A program made the position numbers and the translations under genes. Shown piece after piece: positions 1-9,793 of a stretch of 64,000 nt of DNA (positions within the stretch are counted from its first letter, which is position 1; every line of letters starts with the position of its first letter). Origin of the DNA: Streptococcus oralis (GTDB lineage: Bacteria; Bacillota; Bacilli; Lactobacillales; Streptococcaceae); NCBI RefSeq assembly GCF_003943415.1, contig NZ_RJPK01000005.1, positions 1-64,000 on the forward strand, written 5' to 3'. The notes under the pieces were generated by a model. It was not told the DNA's origin. It saw only the letters and a list, made by a program, of their open reading frames with translations, and searched no databases.

Positions 1-2637
1 AGATACTGAAGCTGAAGCTGATTGGCTTGCTGATACAGATGCTGATTGACTAGCACTTACTGATGCTGAAGCGCTTTGGCTTGCTGATACTGACGCAGAG
101 TGGCTCGCGCTTGCTGAGATAGAAGCTGAGTTCTGGTTGTTAGATGCTGAAGCTGAAGCACTTTGGCTGGCGCTTACTGATGCTGAAGTACTTTGACTTG
201 CAGATACTGAAGCTGAAGCTGATTGGCTTGCTGATACAGATGCTGATTGGCTCGCACTGATGCTTGCTGATACTGATGCTGATGCGCTTTGGCTTGCACT
301 TACAGATGCTGATGCGCTTTGGCTAGCGGATACAGATGCTGATTGGCTTGCACTGATGCTTGCTGATACAGACGCTGAAGCTGATTGACTAGCTGATACT
401 GATGCTGAAGCACTTTGACTTGCGCTTACTGATGCGCTAGTTGATTGACTTGCACTTACAGAAGCTGATGCACTTTGGCTAGCTGATACAGACGCTGATG
501 CACTTTGGCTAGCGGATACAGATGCTGATTGGCTAGCTGATACAGACGCTGAAGCACTTTGGCTTGCAGATACTGATGCACTAGTTGATTGACTAGCTGA
601 TGCTGATGCTGAAGCGGATTGGCTTGAGCTTACTGAAGCACTTGCTGAACGGCTTGAGCTTACGCTTGCTGAGGCCGAGCGACTTGCACTAAGCGATGCA
701 CTCGCTGAACGACTTGAGCTTACACTTGCTGAAGCTGAGCGACTTGCTGAAGCACTTTGGCTAGCTTTTGCTGAGCTTGACGCTGATTGGCTTGCACTTA
801 CAGATGCTGAAGCTGAGCGACTTGCTGAAGCACTTTGGCTAGCTTTTGCTGAGCTTGATGCTGATTGGCTTGCACTTACAGATGCTGAAGCTGAGCGACT
901 TGCTGAAGCACTTTGGCTAGCTTTTGCTGAGCTTGACGCTGATTGGCTTGCACTTACAGATGCTGAAGCTGAGCGACTTGCTGAAGCACTTTGGCTAGCT
1001 TTTGCTGAGCTTGATGCTGATTGGCTTGCACTTACAGATGCTGAAGCTGAGCGACTTGCTGAAGCACTTTGGCTAGCTTTTGCTGAGCTTGATGCTGATT
1101 GGCTTGCACTTACAGATGCTGAAGCTGAGCGACTTGCTGAAGCACTTTGGCTAGCCTTTGCCGAGCTTGAAGCTGATTGACTTGCAGATACTGATACGCT
1201 TGCTGATGTCGACTTAGAGATGCTACCGTTACCATCAATAGTCATTGAGAAGCCTCTTATCGGGAATCTCCTTTGATTTGTTCCCTCATTTTGCAGTGCT
1301 GCAAAATATGTAAGTGATTGAGGATTCTCTGGAACAGTACCATAAACTCTCATCTTAGCATCAGGGCCACTAGAAGTAAATTTATATGTTATCCAGTCAC
1401 CATTTGGTTTAATCCGTCTGTAGTTATCTATCAGAGTTAGTTTAGCTGGGTGTACAAATTGGTTTGTAGAGTTTCTGTGATGGATAGTTACAGTGAAATT
1501 GAACTTTTGACCAGGTTGGAGAACAACATTCCCAGGTCCATCTATGACCTCAAGTCTCGGAGCCCAATCAAATCCTTCATCACCTGGTTGTGGCAACCTA
1601 CGGAAACCTGAATAACCAGCACTACGGAAACCTGACTGACCAACTTCTTTTGGTGAAGAATTTACTGTCTTGTCTGCTTTTTGGTCTTCTTCAGCTTGCT
1701 TGGTTGCGTCCTTGCCTTGGGCTTGGTTCTTATCCGCTACAATACCAGCTGCGATATTGTTGCTTGTCGTTGCTGCTTGGCTTGCGCTAAGAGCTGCACT
1801 AGCCAAACTTTGGTTAGCACTACCTGATACAAGACTTGCCGCAGGGCTGACCTTAAGGTTGAGCGATGCAGAAGCTGAGGTAGACACAGAAGCCTGAGCT
1901 GATGGTTCACTAACAACTGATGTACTCTCAACTACAGAGGCAGGTGCTTGAGTGCTTACCGACTCTGATGGTGTAGAGCTTACTGATGCAGATGCTTTTG
2001 CACTTGCTGAAGCTGATACAGGAGCTGATGTTGATTGACTCGCTGACTCAGATGCTGGAGCAGTTGACTGACCTGCTGATGTTGAAGCACTTGCAGATGC
2101 TGACTGACTCTCTAAGACTGACTGACTTGCTGAGGCAGATTGGCTGACTGAAGCCGACTGACTCGCACTCGCTTGAGCCTCAACAGATTGACTGACTGAT
2201 ACAGAAGCTGTTGCAGATGCTTGTTCTGCTTGAGCTTTCTTTACTTCTGCTTGCGCTTGAGCGATGATTGAGTTAGTACTTGTTTCAGTTGTTTCAGCTG
2301 CTTTCGGTTCAGCAGCGATGACTGTTTTATCCTTTTCTGTATAGTCAGACGTTTCATCTGCGTATACAGTTTGCTCTTGAGTCATCACAAATCCTGCAGC
2401 CCCCGCGGCCAGGATTCCCCCTATACCCGCTAGCGTGTTAAAGCTTAGATGTGCGTGATCAAGTTCTTCAGTGTCTGACAGGGTACTAGAGACAACTTCG
2501 CCCATCCCACCAATACGGAAGAGATCCAATTGAGAGTTCGAGGCTTTTACCCAGTTTTTCCCCGACTTGTAAAGCTTATAACGCTTTTTCTCATCTACGA
2601 TCTCGAAATCTTTGTTAAATTTTTTACTTCGAAACAT
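1..2637 (-). CDS. Serine-rich repeat glycoprotein adhesin, 5' part (runs off the left edge)
   Basis: The frame is open from the ATG at 2637 to base 1, giving 879 residues. The N-terminus carries the long accessory-Sec signal: a KLYKSGKNW motif near residues 21-29, then a Gly/Ala-rich hydrophobic stretch ending near VYADE. A first Ser/Ala-rich segment (about residues 130-300) leads to a non-repetitive region (about 355-470) that should be the ligand-binding domain. A second SxS repeat region continues past the edge. Proteins of this family (GspB, Hsa, PsrP, SraP) are O-glycosylated, exported by SecA2/SecY2 and anchored by LPXTG. Those genes and the anchor would lie to the left. I saw no YTRY sialoglycan-binding motif, so the ligand is unknown. 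A start RBS (AAAGGAAT) is weakly visible. Confidence 0.93.
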   Translation of the reverse strand, partial: MFRSKKFNKDFEIVDEKKRYKLYKSGKNWVKASNSQLDLFRIGGMGEVVSSTLSDTEELDHAHLSFNTLAGIGGILAAGAAGFVMTQEQTVYADETSDYTEKDKTVIAAEPKAAETTETSTNSIIAQAQAEVKKAQAEQASATASVSVSQSVEAQASASQSASVSQSASASQSVLESQSASASASTSAGQSTAPASESASQSTSAPVSASASAKASASVSSTPSESVSTQAPASVVESTSVVSEPSAQASVSTSASASLNLKVSPAASLVSGSANQSLASAALSASQAATTSNNIAAGIVADKNQAQGKDATKQAEEDQKADKTVNSSPKEVGQSGFRSAGYSGFRRLPQPGDEGFDWAPRLEVIDGPGNVVLQPGQKFNFTVTIHHRNSTNQFVHPAKLTLIDNYRRIKPNGDWITYKFTSSGPDAKMRVYGTVPENPQSLTYFAALQNEGTNQRRFPIRGFSMTIDGNGSISKSTSASVSVSASQSASSSAKASQSASASRSASASVSASQSASSSAKASQSASASRSASASVSASQSASSSAKASQSASASRSASASVSASQSASSSAKASQSASASRSASASVSASQSASSSAKASQSASASRSASASVSASQSASSSAKASQSASASRSASASVSSSRSASASLSASRSASASVSSSRSASASVSSSQSASASASASQSTSASVSASQSASASVSASQSASVSASQSASASVSASQSASASVSASQSTSASVSASQSASASVSASQSASASVSASISASQSASVSASQSASASVSASQSASASVSASISASQSASVSASQSASASVSASQSTSASVSASQSASASASNNQNSASISASASHSASVSASQSASASVSASQSASVSASQSASASVS
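733..1200 (-). repeat. 78-bp tandem repeat inside the SRR region
   Basis: Six near-identical 78-bp units start at 733, 811, 889, 967, 1045 and 1123. The period is exactly 26 codons, so copy-number changes keep the frame. Each unit encodes a 26-residue block made of [11 protein letters not shown], then [10 protein letters not shown], then ASRSA. Differences between units are single bases such as gatg/gacg. Outside this block the SRR DNA is made of shorter, more diverged repeats. Confidence 0.95.
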
Positions 2638-2780
2638 TCTATTCCTTTCTTTTATCCAATTGCGACCCTTTGTTAACCTCATGACCATTAACAAAGCGTA
2701 GTTGCGCTGCCCTCTCAAAACCAGAGATAATCAAACCGCAGTCAGTCTCAGTTTTTATCCCTTTGACTTAGAAAAAGCAG

Positions 2781-2842
2781 ATTCCATATGGAATATACCA
2801 GTCGTTCTTATCTAGTATACACCACCTATCATTTTACCAAAA
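2781..2842 (-). promoter_or_regulatory. Candidate promoter and 14-bp perfect palindrome upstream of the SRR adhesin
   Basis: On the minus strand a TATACT -10 (2814-2819) follows a weak -35 TTTTGG (2837-2842) at 17 bp. About 20 bp downstream of the -10 is the perfect palindrome ATTCCATATGGAAT (2781-2794), placed where a repressor operator could sit. This would give a leader of about 170 bases before the ATG at 2637. The promoter match is modest, and the regulator is unknown. Confidence 0.35.
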
Positions 2843-3221
2843 CGGATTGCCCTTTTCAAGTAATTATATGCGAAATGACAAATGAAAACACTTAATTTTT
2901 GTTAAAAATTCGCTTTTAGAGTTCAAACTATTGAAACTCTCTTACGATTTTCGAAATCAAGCCCATTAATACTTCCAATAAAAAATGACCAAACCATCAT
3001 TAGAAGAGATCATTTCTTTTGTAAATCCCATACTTTAATCGTTTTTCAGACGTTTTCGAAAGATACAGATGAGGACAAGATTATTAACGCTTTGTAACAC
3101 CCTGTTCTCATACAAAACGGGAAGCCACTATCAACCTTATCATAGTCATTAAACGAAATGCCTTTAATTGTTAGAACTTTGACAATGTCAAAACCAGGAT
3201 TTTCATAGCTTTAAACATGAC
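2843..3221. other. Intergenic region, no gene recognised
   Basis: This AT-rich stretch lies between the adhesin promoter and the tmcAL terminator. I see no intact gene, RNA or insertion sequence. A short open stretch of roughly 50 codons exists on the minus strand around 3050-3220, but it has no convincing start or ribosome site and I do not call it. Confidence 0.5.
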
Positions 3222-3248
3222 AAAAGAGAGAACCAATCCGATTCCCTC
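3222..3248 (-). terminator. Terminator after tmcAL
   Basis: Minus-strand stem GAGGGAATC / GGTTCTCTC (3226-3234 with 3240-3248) contains two G-T pairs and a 5-base loop, followed by TTTT. It lies 17 bases after the tmcAL stop. Confidence 0.65.
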
Positions 3249-3264
3249 TATGCTTCGTTATATG

Positions 3265-4377
3265 TCACTCACTACAGTTTCCACTTATTTCCATTCTAAT
3301 CGGCACTCGACCAAAATTCTGCTCTGCTATACTTGGATTCCCTAGTCGGTAAATCTGGTCTGCCTTTTGGGTTATAGCATCCCAAGGTTCTTTGCCAATT
3401 CGGCTGACTAGATGGGCCTGCCCTTTCAGAGACTTTAGATGTTGTCTGCCTTTTTCGGTAAAGCCAAGGACATGGATGGCTTCTGGCAAGTCGTTTTCTC
3501 TGGCTTGTACCAAGATATAAGTCAAGAGGCGACGTACACGCGCCTTGGTATAACGCTTGGTCGCAACCGCTGCGACCAATTCCTCCACAGACTGAGCTGT
3601 TTTGATAGCTTCCTTGATGCGCGCTGCCATTTCTTGATTGACCTGATAGATAGTTGTTAAGTCTGGATTTGACAAGATTTGATAGCGGAGCAAGGGAAAA
3701 TAGTCATCCCATCTCACCTTACTGGCTTGCTCAAAGAGAGCAACAGAAGGCATAAAGCGTTCTAAGAAATCTTTGTCACTTTGGTGCTGACGTAGGGCTG
3801 TCGCCGAGGCAAAGTCCACATCCTTGTCCACAGAATGATATCCTGCTCCCTGACGCTGAATAGGATGTAGCTTGATATTGCGTCCTGCAACCGCCTTAGC
3901 ATAGGCTAGAGCAAGAACATGATTGGGGGTATTTCCTGAAAACTCAAGACCTGCAAATTCCTTCCACATGGCTTGGGTTTTCTGAGGATAGGAGAGAGAA
4001 TCAGGCAAATTTTCCACAAAATTCTCCATCTCTCTACCTTGCTCTGTGTATAAGTCAGCGATTTTTTGATAATCTAAAACTTCTTCTGTCCCAAAAGCGA
4101 GGCTATCAATACCCAACTGTGCTAAGATATCCACAGCCCCTTGACCAAAGAAATCCGCCGCCTGAACACTGACTAAAAAGGGCAACTCCACTACCAGATC
4201 CGCTCCATTTTCAAGCGCCATCTGGGCCCGTGTCCATTTGTCCACGATAGCAGGCTCTCCTCTTTGCATGAAGTTCCCAGACATGGCAACAATTTTCAGC
4301 CCCTTCGCCTGCTCCAGCAGGTATTTATGCCCATTATGAAAAGGATTGAACTCCGCGATAATACCTGTGATGGTCAT
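3265..4377 (-). CDS. tmcAL: tRNA(Met) cytidine acetate ligase (YlbM family nucleotidyltransferase)
   Basis: The 370-residue product opens with [17 protein letters not shown], the HxGH nucleotidyltransferase signature, followed by a conserved [20 protein letters not shown] segment. This is the YlbM/TmcAL family. The characterised B. subtilis enzyme uses acetate and ATP to make N4-acetylcytidine at the wobble position of elongator tRNA-Met. Length is close to the family norm of about 360-400. An AAGGAG site sits 7 bases before the ATG. It is the last gene of the minus-strand block that begins at yqeG. The GmrSD gene, 42 bp upstream, appears to have been inserted between this gene and the methyltransferase. 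Confidence 0.9.
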   Translation of the reverse strand: MTITGIIAEFNPFHNGHKYLLEQAKGLKIVAMSGNFMQRGEPAIVDKWTRAQMALENGADLVVELPFLVSVQAADFFGQGAVDILAQLGIDSLAFGTEEVLDYQKIADLYTEQGREMENFVENLPDSLSYPQKTQAMWKEFAGLEFSGNTPNHVLALAYAKAVAGRNIKLHPIQRQGAGYHSVDKDVDFASATALRQHQSDKDFLERFMPSVALFEQASKVRWDDYFPLLRYQILSNPDLTTIYQVNQEMAARIKEAIKTAQSVEELVAAVATKRYTKARVRRLLTYILVQARENDLPEAIHVLGFTEKGRQHLKSLKGQAHLVSRIGKEPWDAITQKADQIYRLGNPSIAEQNFGRVPIRMEISGNCSE

Positions 4378-4387
4378 ATTTTCTCCT

Positions 4388-4415
4388 TATTACAATTCAA
4401 TAGAACATTGTAATA
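4388..4415 (-). repeat. Inverted repeat between GmrSD and tmcAL
   Basis: ATTACAAT (4389-4396) and ATTGTAAT (4407-4414) form a perfect 8-bp stem with a 10-base loop. It lies between the GmrSD stop and the tmcAL ribosome site and has no T-run, so it may be a weak terminator or a scar of the insertion. Confidence 0.5.
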
Positions 4416-4419
4416 ATTA

Positions 4420-6471
4420 TTATTTTAACCCTAAAAATTGTTCAAAAATATCATTGTTTGAAAAATTAATTCCCCAACGTTTATTGAAATGTTTTTTCAA
4501 GTATTCAGATCTCTGATAAATAGATTCAACAGTCCAATCTTCATAGTCTCTTGCCAACGTTCTCTCTGAGAAAATACCAAACTCATAACAGCACTCTCCT
4601 TTTTTTCTTTTTTCGGGATAAGATTTATCACCAAGATAACCATTCTTTTTTTTGCCAATCAACAACAAGTTTGGTAAGGAATGTTTGAACTTATTTTTTT
4701 CCCTGTCTTTAAAATCACCAAATTGACGATCCCAATATGTATTTCGACCCGCTTTAGGATATATATGCTCGATATTATAAAGATCACTTTCAAAATGAGA
4801 AAAGAGTTCACTAATTTTTTTCTCATACTCTGGATCTTTTGCCTCTTCAATTAAATAAGCTTCTAAATTATACAGAATATATTTTGCAACTCGTTTATTA
4901 TTTTCATAAAAGTAAAACGAATCTACTTTTGTATTATCAAAGAATTTTCCAGTAACAAATGCTTGTTTCAACTTATTAACAGTTATTCTTAACTTATTGA
5001 GATAATCCAGATAATCAAATTCTTCGTTTTCACCAAAATCTCGCAACTGTATAGAGAATTCACTCAATTCTATAAAGGAGAACATTTTATCATAATTGCC
5101 TTTATATTTTAAATTACTCAAAAACAATCTTATAAGTATAGCAGATTCAAATTGTTGTAATATTGCTATCCGTTTTTTTTCATCACAATTCTCATCACCA
5201 TATAAAGAGAAAATAATTCTCTTCAGTGAATCTATGGGGAATATTGCATCAAAAATAAAATTATTGCTTCTAGAATTGAGTAAAATTTTAATTCCATTTA
5301 ATAATTTAGCCTCTTCAAAACTAATCGTTGAATATTGAAAAGGATTATTTAACCAAACCCATAATGTTATTTTTTTACCCAAATCATCAATATAACCTTT
5401 TATGTCATTTATATCAATAGTTTTATTAATCACATTGCTAGCAGTAAAATAATTATCCAAAAGAAAATCAACATTATTAATTGAATTTTGAATTTTTCTC
5501 TCTCCTTCTATTTTGCTAATATATTTTTTCAAAGGTTTATAAGAATCTATTTGTTGCACCAAAAAAGAATCATCTAATCCTCGCTTGAATATATTAGTTC
5601 CTAACAAAGCATCATAAGTATAATTGAGTTCTTCTGAACCTAAATATCTATATAATTTTTTCCAACATTCATTAATTTGTTCTCTTAAATTAGCTTTTGC
5701 ACTATCACTAGTTTGTAAAAGCATTGTTAAATAAATTAATCTATTTTTCAATAACTCTAATTTCGACAAAGGTTTTCCTCGATTATTCATTGTCTCAAAT
5801 GTAACAAAAATATCTAATTCCTCATCAATAATATACTTATTAAAAACAATATTATATAAGAGCTTCTTTAGTAATTTATCAAGATTTTCAAAACTTAACT
5901 TTTTACACTGAGTTGTAAAAAAATCTTTAGCCTCCTTCAAATTATTGGAATACTGATTTTGTTCCACAACAAAATTAGTATTTACTGGAAAATCATCTTT
6001 TAAAATTTCTTTAATATAAAACGCTAAGCTATCACTAGTATTATCGTACAAAAATTTATATGTTTTATTCCCATCTTTTTCTTGTGCTATATAATCACTA
6101 TATATAGATTCAATTGACCGATTTGTATCTAATTTTTTATCAGCATGAAACTTCTTAGCAACTTCTAAAATAGTGACTAGTAGTATAACCGCCGTCGTCA
6201 ATCGCTGTTGCCCATCAACAATATAGAATGGTTTCATACGTCTTTCAGTTATTAACCATTTTTCTTTATTCCAATTACTATAAATTTCACTATCTACTTG
6301 TTCAAAAGTTAAAACACCCGCATAATGATTACGATGTTCGTCAATTAATTCTATATCTTCCCAAAAATCTCGAATTTCTTTATCTCTCCATGAATATCCC
6401 CTTTGATAATCCGGAATTCTCAATAAATTTTCTCGAAGAATCACATCTAAAGTCTCTAAATTACCAAGCAT
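4420..6471 (-). CDS. GmrSD-type restriction protein (DUF262 + DUF1524, single chain)
   Basis: This 683-residue protein joins the two halves of GmrSD-like type IV restriction systems. The N-terminal DUF262 domain shows PDYQRGYSW (residues 20-28) and the diagnostic DGQQRLTT (86-93), linked to nucleotide-dependent DNA translocation and phage-base recognition. The C-terminal DUF1524 HNH-like nuclease shows HIYP (569-572) followed by LPNLLLIGKKKNGYLGDKSY and a Lys/Arg-rich YPEKRKK. Related enzymes cut phage DNA with modified bases. The gene is clearly more AT-rich than the housekeeping genes on both sides and has its own extended -10 promoter. This points to acquisition as a defence cargo between the methyltransferase and tmcAL. 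The exact substrate is unknown. Confidence 0.85.
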   Translation of the reverse strand: MLGNLETLDVILRENLLRIPDYQRGYSWRDKEIRDFWEDIELIDEHRNHYAGVLTFEQVDSEIYSNWNKEKWLITERRMKPFYIVDGQQRLTTAVILLVTILEVAKKFHADKKLDTNRSIESIYSDYIAQEKDGNKTYKFLYDNTSDSLAFYIKEILKDDFPVNTNFVVEQNQYSNNLKEAKDFFTTQCKKLSFENLDKLLKKLLYNIVFNKYIIDEELDIFVTFETMNNRGKPLSKLELLKNRLIYLTMLLQTSDSAKANLREQINECWKKLYRYLGSEELNYTYDALLGTNIFKRGLDDSFLVQQIDSYKPLKKYISKIEGERKIQNSINNVDFLLDNYFTASNVINKTIDINDIKGYIDDLGKKITLWVWLNNPFQYSTISFEEAKLLNGIKILLNSRSNNFIFDAIFPIDSLKRIIFSLYGDENCDEKKRIAILQQFESAILIRLFLSNLKYKGNYDKMFSFIELSEFSIQLRDFGENEEFDYLDYLNKLRITVNKLKQAFVTGKFFDNTKVDSFYFYENNKRVAKYILYNLEAYLIEEAKDPEYEKKISELFSHFESDLYNIEHIYPKAGRNTYWDRQFGDFKDREKNKFKHSLPNLLLIGKKKNGYLGDKSYPEKRKKGECCYEFGIFSERTLARDYEDWTVESIYQRSEYLKKHFNKRWGINFSNNDIFEQFLGLK

Positions 6472-6504
6472 TATTATCCTCTTTTCTTACTTATGATTTA
6501 ATTA

Positions 6505-6513
6505 ATTATATCA
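6505..6513 (-). promoter_or_regulatory. Extended -10 promoter of the GmrSD gene
   Basis: TGATATAAT reads on the minus strand, 34 bases upstream of the ATG. There is no good -35, which is usual for extended -10 promoters in this group. Confidence 0.6.
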
Positions 6514-6566
6514 TTATTTATTACAAAAACTATAACTACTTTCAATTTACTTTTATCCATGTTCTC

Positions 6567-7307
6567 CTACTTCTGCGCGACAAAAAACCAACGGGTACTT
6601 GTCTCTGTCGGCTCCTTGTCTTCAAAGTCGGCATAGAGTTTGAAGGACTTGAAACCAGCTTGTTCCAATAAAATATCGTAGGTCAAAACCTCATAAGTCC
6701 GCTCCTCATGCACTTCATCGTGGCGACTAAAGGAGCCGTCCGCTTCCTTGACAAAGAAAGTCAACTCATGCACGATGGAGTGAGGAGCCGCATCCTCATA
6801 GGTATCCCAGAGCATGGCAAAATCTTCCGCGTTTTCATGGTAGGAATAGCCTGGAAAAACCTCATCAGTCTGGTAGGTTGAATGCACATCAAAGATGAAT
6901 ACACCATCTTCGTTGAGGGCATTGTAGACCTCTTTAAAGACATCGCCTACTTCCACCTCATCCTGCATATAGCAGATAGAGTCAGAGTAACACGTAACAA
7001 AGTCGTACTTACCAGCCTTGGATAAATCCAGCATATTGCCTTCAATAAAATCAATCTTTTGCTTGGCTGAAGTAGCTCTCTTTTCAGCAATCCTCAGCAT
7101 ATCCGCGCTCAAGTCAAGTCCTGTCACATCAAAGCCAGCTTGAGAAAAGCGGACAGACTGGATACCTGTTCCACAAGCCAATTCCAAAAGCTTCTTTCTC
7201 TCCTTGGTCTTAGGCAAATGACGCAGAGAAAAATCTGTCCATTTATTGTATAAACTATCATCCATCACAGCATCGTAAACGGCCGCAAAGGTTTCATAAG
7301 TTGCCAT
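6567..7307 (-). CDS. Class I SAM-dependent methyltransferase
   Basis: The 246-residue product has the class I SAM fold. Motif I is LLELACGTGIQSV, followed by an acidic GLDLSADML, then IDFIEGNML and DFVTCYSDSICYM. The substrate is not known; similar genes regularly sit beside rsfS and tmcAL in streptococci. I chose the ATG at 7307 (MATYETFAAVYD). A longer frame reaches 7436 but adds 43 residues translated from hairpin- and tRNA-like sequence, and an ATG at 7313 is also possible. No strong ribosome site is visible for any of these starts. Confidence 0.8.
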   Translation of the reverse strand: MATYETFAAVYDAVMDDSLYNKWTDFSLRHLPKTKERKKLLELACGTGIQSVRFSQAGFDVTGLDLSADMLRIAEKRATSAKQKIDFIEGNMLDLSKAGKYDFVTCYSDSICYMQDEVEVGDVFKEVYNALNEDGVFIFDVHSTYQTDEVFPGYSYHENAEDFAMLWDTYEDAAPHSIVHELTFFVKEADGSFSRHDEVHEERTYEVLTYDILLEQAGFKSFKLYADFEDKEPTETSTRWFFVAQK

Positions 7308-7329
7308 AGTCATGATACCAAGTCCGCCC

Positions 7330-7435
7330 GTAATCGGAATGAAAATTAGGAGCTTGGACTTAGGATCCTGATCCAAGACTAAGCTATCTATTTTCCGACG
7401 ATTACAGGACGGGTTCAAATCCTTTCTAAGATACA
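7330..7435. other. tRNA-Leu-like fragments in the intergenic region
   Basis: On the plus strand the stretch GGACTTAGGATCCTG resembles the anticodon arm of a tRNA-Leu(UAG), and GGGTTCAAATCC resembles a T arm. They are separated by about 50 bases, roughly 24 more than in a real leucine tRNA, and no acceptor stem closes the structure. It is at best a degenerate tRNA or attachment-site relic, and may be chance. The surrounding 7308-7627 interval has no gene. Confidence 0.25.
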
Positions 7436-7466
7436 AAGAGCGTTAAAAGCAAGGAGAAAATAGGAA

Positions 7467-7501
7467 ACCTTCTGCTGTATCGTCAGATACAAAGGAAGTT
7501 T
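7467..7501. repeat. Hairpin between rsfS and the methyltransferase
   Basis: TGTATC and GATACA form a perfect 6-bp stem around a GTCA loop, and outer CTTC/GAAG pairs extend it with mismatches. It lies about 130 bases downstream of the rsfS stop. It could act as an RNA stop or processing site between rsfS and the methyltransferase gene. Confidence 0.4.
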
Positions 7502-7627
7502 ATCTTTTTCTCGCAGCTTTTAGCTCGTGTTCAGTTTCGAGATGAACAAAACACGACGCCCTTCACCTTTCCATCAATTTTCTAAAATAAGCAAAGAAAC
7601 CCAGTTGACTGCAACTGAGTTCATTTC

Positions 7628-7981
<354 letters not shown>

Positions 7982-8575
7982 TTAGTCCTCTTTCAAATAG
8001 TGCACAAAAGCGTTATAGGTTTCAAGGGTTTGAGGATAGATGGGAAATCCCTTATGAGCTAGATGTTCCACAGTTCGCGCTGTCTCATAGGCCACAGCCT
8101 TATTAAGTGACAAACTTGCAATCTCACGTGCCTCGTCCACTCCAGGGAAGGCACGATTATGCTCGATATAGTCTGCGACATAGATAACCTTATCAAGATC
8201 AGTCATCTGACCAGAACCGACTGTATGGATTTCAATAGCCCGCAGGATTTCTGGATTATGCAAATCCAAATCTTCCTGAATCTTGTAGATACCAACCATG
8301 CCATGCCAGACATTATTGCCCCAGTTTTTGAGATCAGAATCCAGCTGATAACGGTCAATCAAATCCAAAAATTCCTGATCTGACAGTTTTTTAGCATAGT
8401 CATGAAGAAGGCCTGCTAGACCAGCTTTCTCGGCATCAACTCCGAATCGCTTCGCTAGCTCTATGGCTGCACGCTCTACACCAAGACAATGGGTTAGGCG
8501 TTTTTCAGGTAGAAGCTCTGCCATTCTTTCCAACAAAGCCTCACGGGAACAGTTGATATAGTCTTGGTATGCCAT
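7982..8575 (-). CDS. yqeK: HD-domain Ap4A hydrolase YqeK
   Basis: The 197-residue product is an HD-superfamily phosphohydrolase. The metal ligands show as [11 protein letters not shown], then AGLLHDYAK (the HD pair), a WHGMVG histidine and IEHNR. YqeK family members are symmetrical diadenosine tetraphosphate hydrolases yielding two ADP. Its ATG overlaps the nadD stop by one base, and rsfS follows immediately, so translation of the three is coupled. Confidence 0.92.
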   Translation of the reverse strand: MAYQDYINCSREALLERMAELLPEKRLTHCLGVERAAIELAKRFGVDAEKAGLAGLLHDYAKKLSDQEFLDLIDRYQLDSDLKNWGNNVWHGMVGIYKIQEDLDLHNPEILRAIEIHTVGSGQMTDLDKVIYVADYIEHNRAFPGVDEAREIASLSLNKAVAYETARTVEHLAHKGFPIYPQTLETYNAFVHYLKED

Positions 8576-9204
8576 CAGTAAAGTCCCTCCTTCTCGATGT
8601 AGTCTAGCACCGGCTGAGGTAGGAGAAAGTTGGGTTTCCGACCTTGGGCAATGAAGTCACGCACCATGCTGGAGGAAATATCCATGAGAGGCACATCCAC
8701 CCAGATAACTGGATAGGAAGTCCCTGCCTTGTAGCGTGGGCGCTGAACTCCAACAAACTGAACCATGTCGACCAGCTCATCAATTCGGTACCATTTAGGC
8801 AGATAGTCCACCATATCAGCCCCGATAATAAAGTAATAATCCGTATCTGGATTCTTCTCAGTTAGAAGCTTCATGGTGTCGTAGGTGTAGGAAATGCCCT
8901 TGCGCTCTAACTCAATGGTTTCAATGTCCAGACCTTCAATCCCCTCAATCGCCAACTCAAGCATCTTAAGACGATGATGCTCAGGAATGGTTTCCTTTTT
9001 ATCTACATGAGGAGGTTGGTATTCGGGCATGAGCAGGACCTGATCCAGTCCTAACTGTTGTCGTACTTGGTCCGCCACAACAAGATGGGCATTGTGAACG
9101 GGATTAAAATTCCCTCCTAGAATCCCGACTTGTTTGCGTTTTTTCTCCTTGATTTCTGGCTCCAACTCTACCTTGGTAAAGGGAGTCAATAATTCGATTG
9201 CCAT
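8575..9204 (-). CDS. nadD: Nicotinate-nucleotide adenylyltransferase
   Basis: The 209-residue product shows [15 protein letters not shown], the nucleotidyltransferase motif with an HxxH-type signature, and the late [12 protein letters not shown] segment that contacts ATP. NadD converts nicotinate mononucleotide to deamido-NAD. Length fits the family. A 20-residue extension precedes the catalytic core, as in other streptococcal NadD proteins. It is followed without a gap by yqeK. Confidence 0.95.
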   Translation of the reverse strand: MAIELLTPFTKVELEPEIKEKKRKQVGILGGNFNPVHNAHLVVADQVRQQLGLDQVLLMPEYQPPHVDKKETIPEHHRLKMLELAIEGIEGLDIETIELERKGISYTYDTMKLLTEKNPDTDYYFIIGADMVDYLPKWYRIDELVDMVQFVGVQRPRYKAGTSYPVIWVDVPLMDISSSMVRDFIAQGRKPNFLLPQPVLDYIEKEGLY

Positions 9205-9255
9205 AGGCTCGTCTTCCTTTAATTCTCTGTAAAAACAGTTGTTTGGAGTAGGGTT

Positions 9256-9567
9256 TTAGATTTCTTTAACTTTCTTGGAAATCTTGCGATTTTCTTTCTT
9301 GCTGGATTGCTTAAACAAGATCAAGATGCGTCCGATTTTTTGGACTGTATCCACACCAATTTCTTCTTCCAAGATTTCAGCTACTTCGTGGATGTTTTCG
9401 TCTGTGTTTTGTAAGAGTGTAACCTTGATCAATTCGCGAGCATCAAGAGCTTGACGGACGCTGGTTTTGATTTGGTCGTTGAGACCATTTTTCCCGATTT
9501 GAATGATGGGTTTGAGGGTATGTGCCTGACTGTTGAGGAAGGCACGTTGTTTTGATGTTAATGACAT
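9256..9567 (-). CDS. yhbY: Ribosome assembly RNA-binding protein YhbY (CRM domain)
   Basis: The 103-residue protein is a single CRM domain: it starts MSLTSKQRAFLNSQAHTLKP and contains the IGKNGLND GxxG-type loop. YhbY associates with pre-50S particles. It sits between yqeH and nadD in the conserved order. A strong ribosome site (AGGAAG) lies just before the ATG. Confidence 0.94.
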   Translation of the reverse strand: MSLTSKQRAFLNSQAHTLKPIIQIGKNGLNDQIKTSVRQALDARELIKVTLLQNTDENIHEVAEILEEEIGVDTVQKIGRILILFKQSSKKENRKISKKVKEI

Positions 9568-9623
9568 ATTCTTTCTTCCTTTTTGGATAGTTATTTTAGG
9601 TGGTGAGGGACGGTCGGAACTAA

Positions 9624-9722
9624 TTTTTCAGAGATTTCATCTTTGAAAAATGGATTTCCTGACCTCACAATTGAGCCTAAGTCTCAATTTTGCCCCTTGC
9701 CAATCTCAATCTAAAGATTGGC
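9624..9722. repeat. Three consecutive hairpins between yqeH and yhbY
   Basis: Three stems sit side by side: TTTTTCA / TGAAAAA (9624-9630 with 9644-9650), AATTGAG / CTCAATT (9669-9675 with 9683-9689) and GCCAATCT / AGATTGGC (9699-9706 with 9715-9722). They fill most of the 226-bp gap. None has a classic T-run on the minus strand. They may act in RNA processing or be a short dispersed repeat. Confidence 0.6.
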
Positions 9723-9793
9723 AATCACACCACGGCAATAACTATCTTTGTATGAGCTCACTTTGTTCGCTCAATAATTCTATAATGATACTT

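Noticed and set aside
1..1200. Regular repeats that could suggest a CRISPR array
   Set aside because: The repeats are in frame in one long coding sequence, have no unique spacers and encode SxS serine-rich protein.
1590..1931. Short open frames of 60-75 codons on both strands inside the adhesin gene
   Set aside because: They are shadows caused by repetitive, low-stop sequence in the adhesin coding region and lack ribosome sites.
6228..6671. A 147-codon plus-strand frame spanning the GmrSD gene start
   Set aside because: It is antisense to the DUF262 domain and to the methyltransferase end, is low complexity and has no family features.
7330..7435. A functional tRNA gene
   Set aside because: The spacing between arms is wrong and no acceptor stem forms. 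It is reported only as tRNA-like fragments.
7308..7436. N-terminal extension of the methyltransferase
   Set aside because: The 43 extra residues come from hairpin- and tRNA-like sequence and do not resemble a methyltransferase N-terminus.
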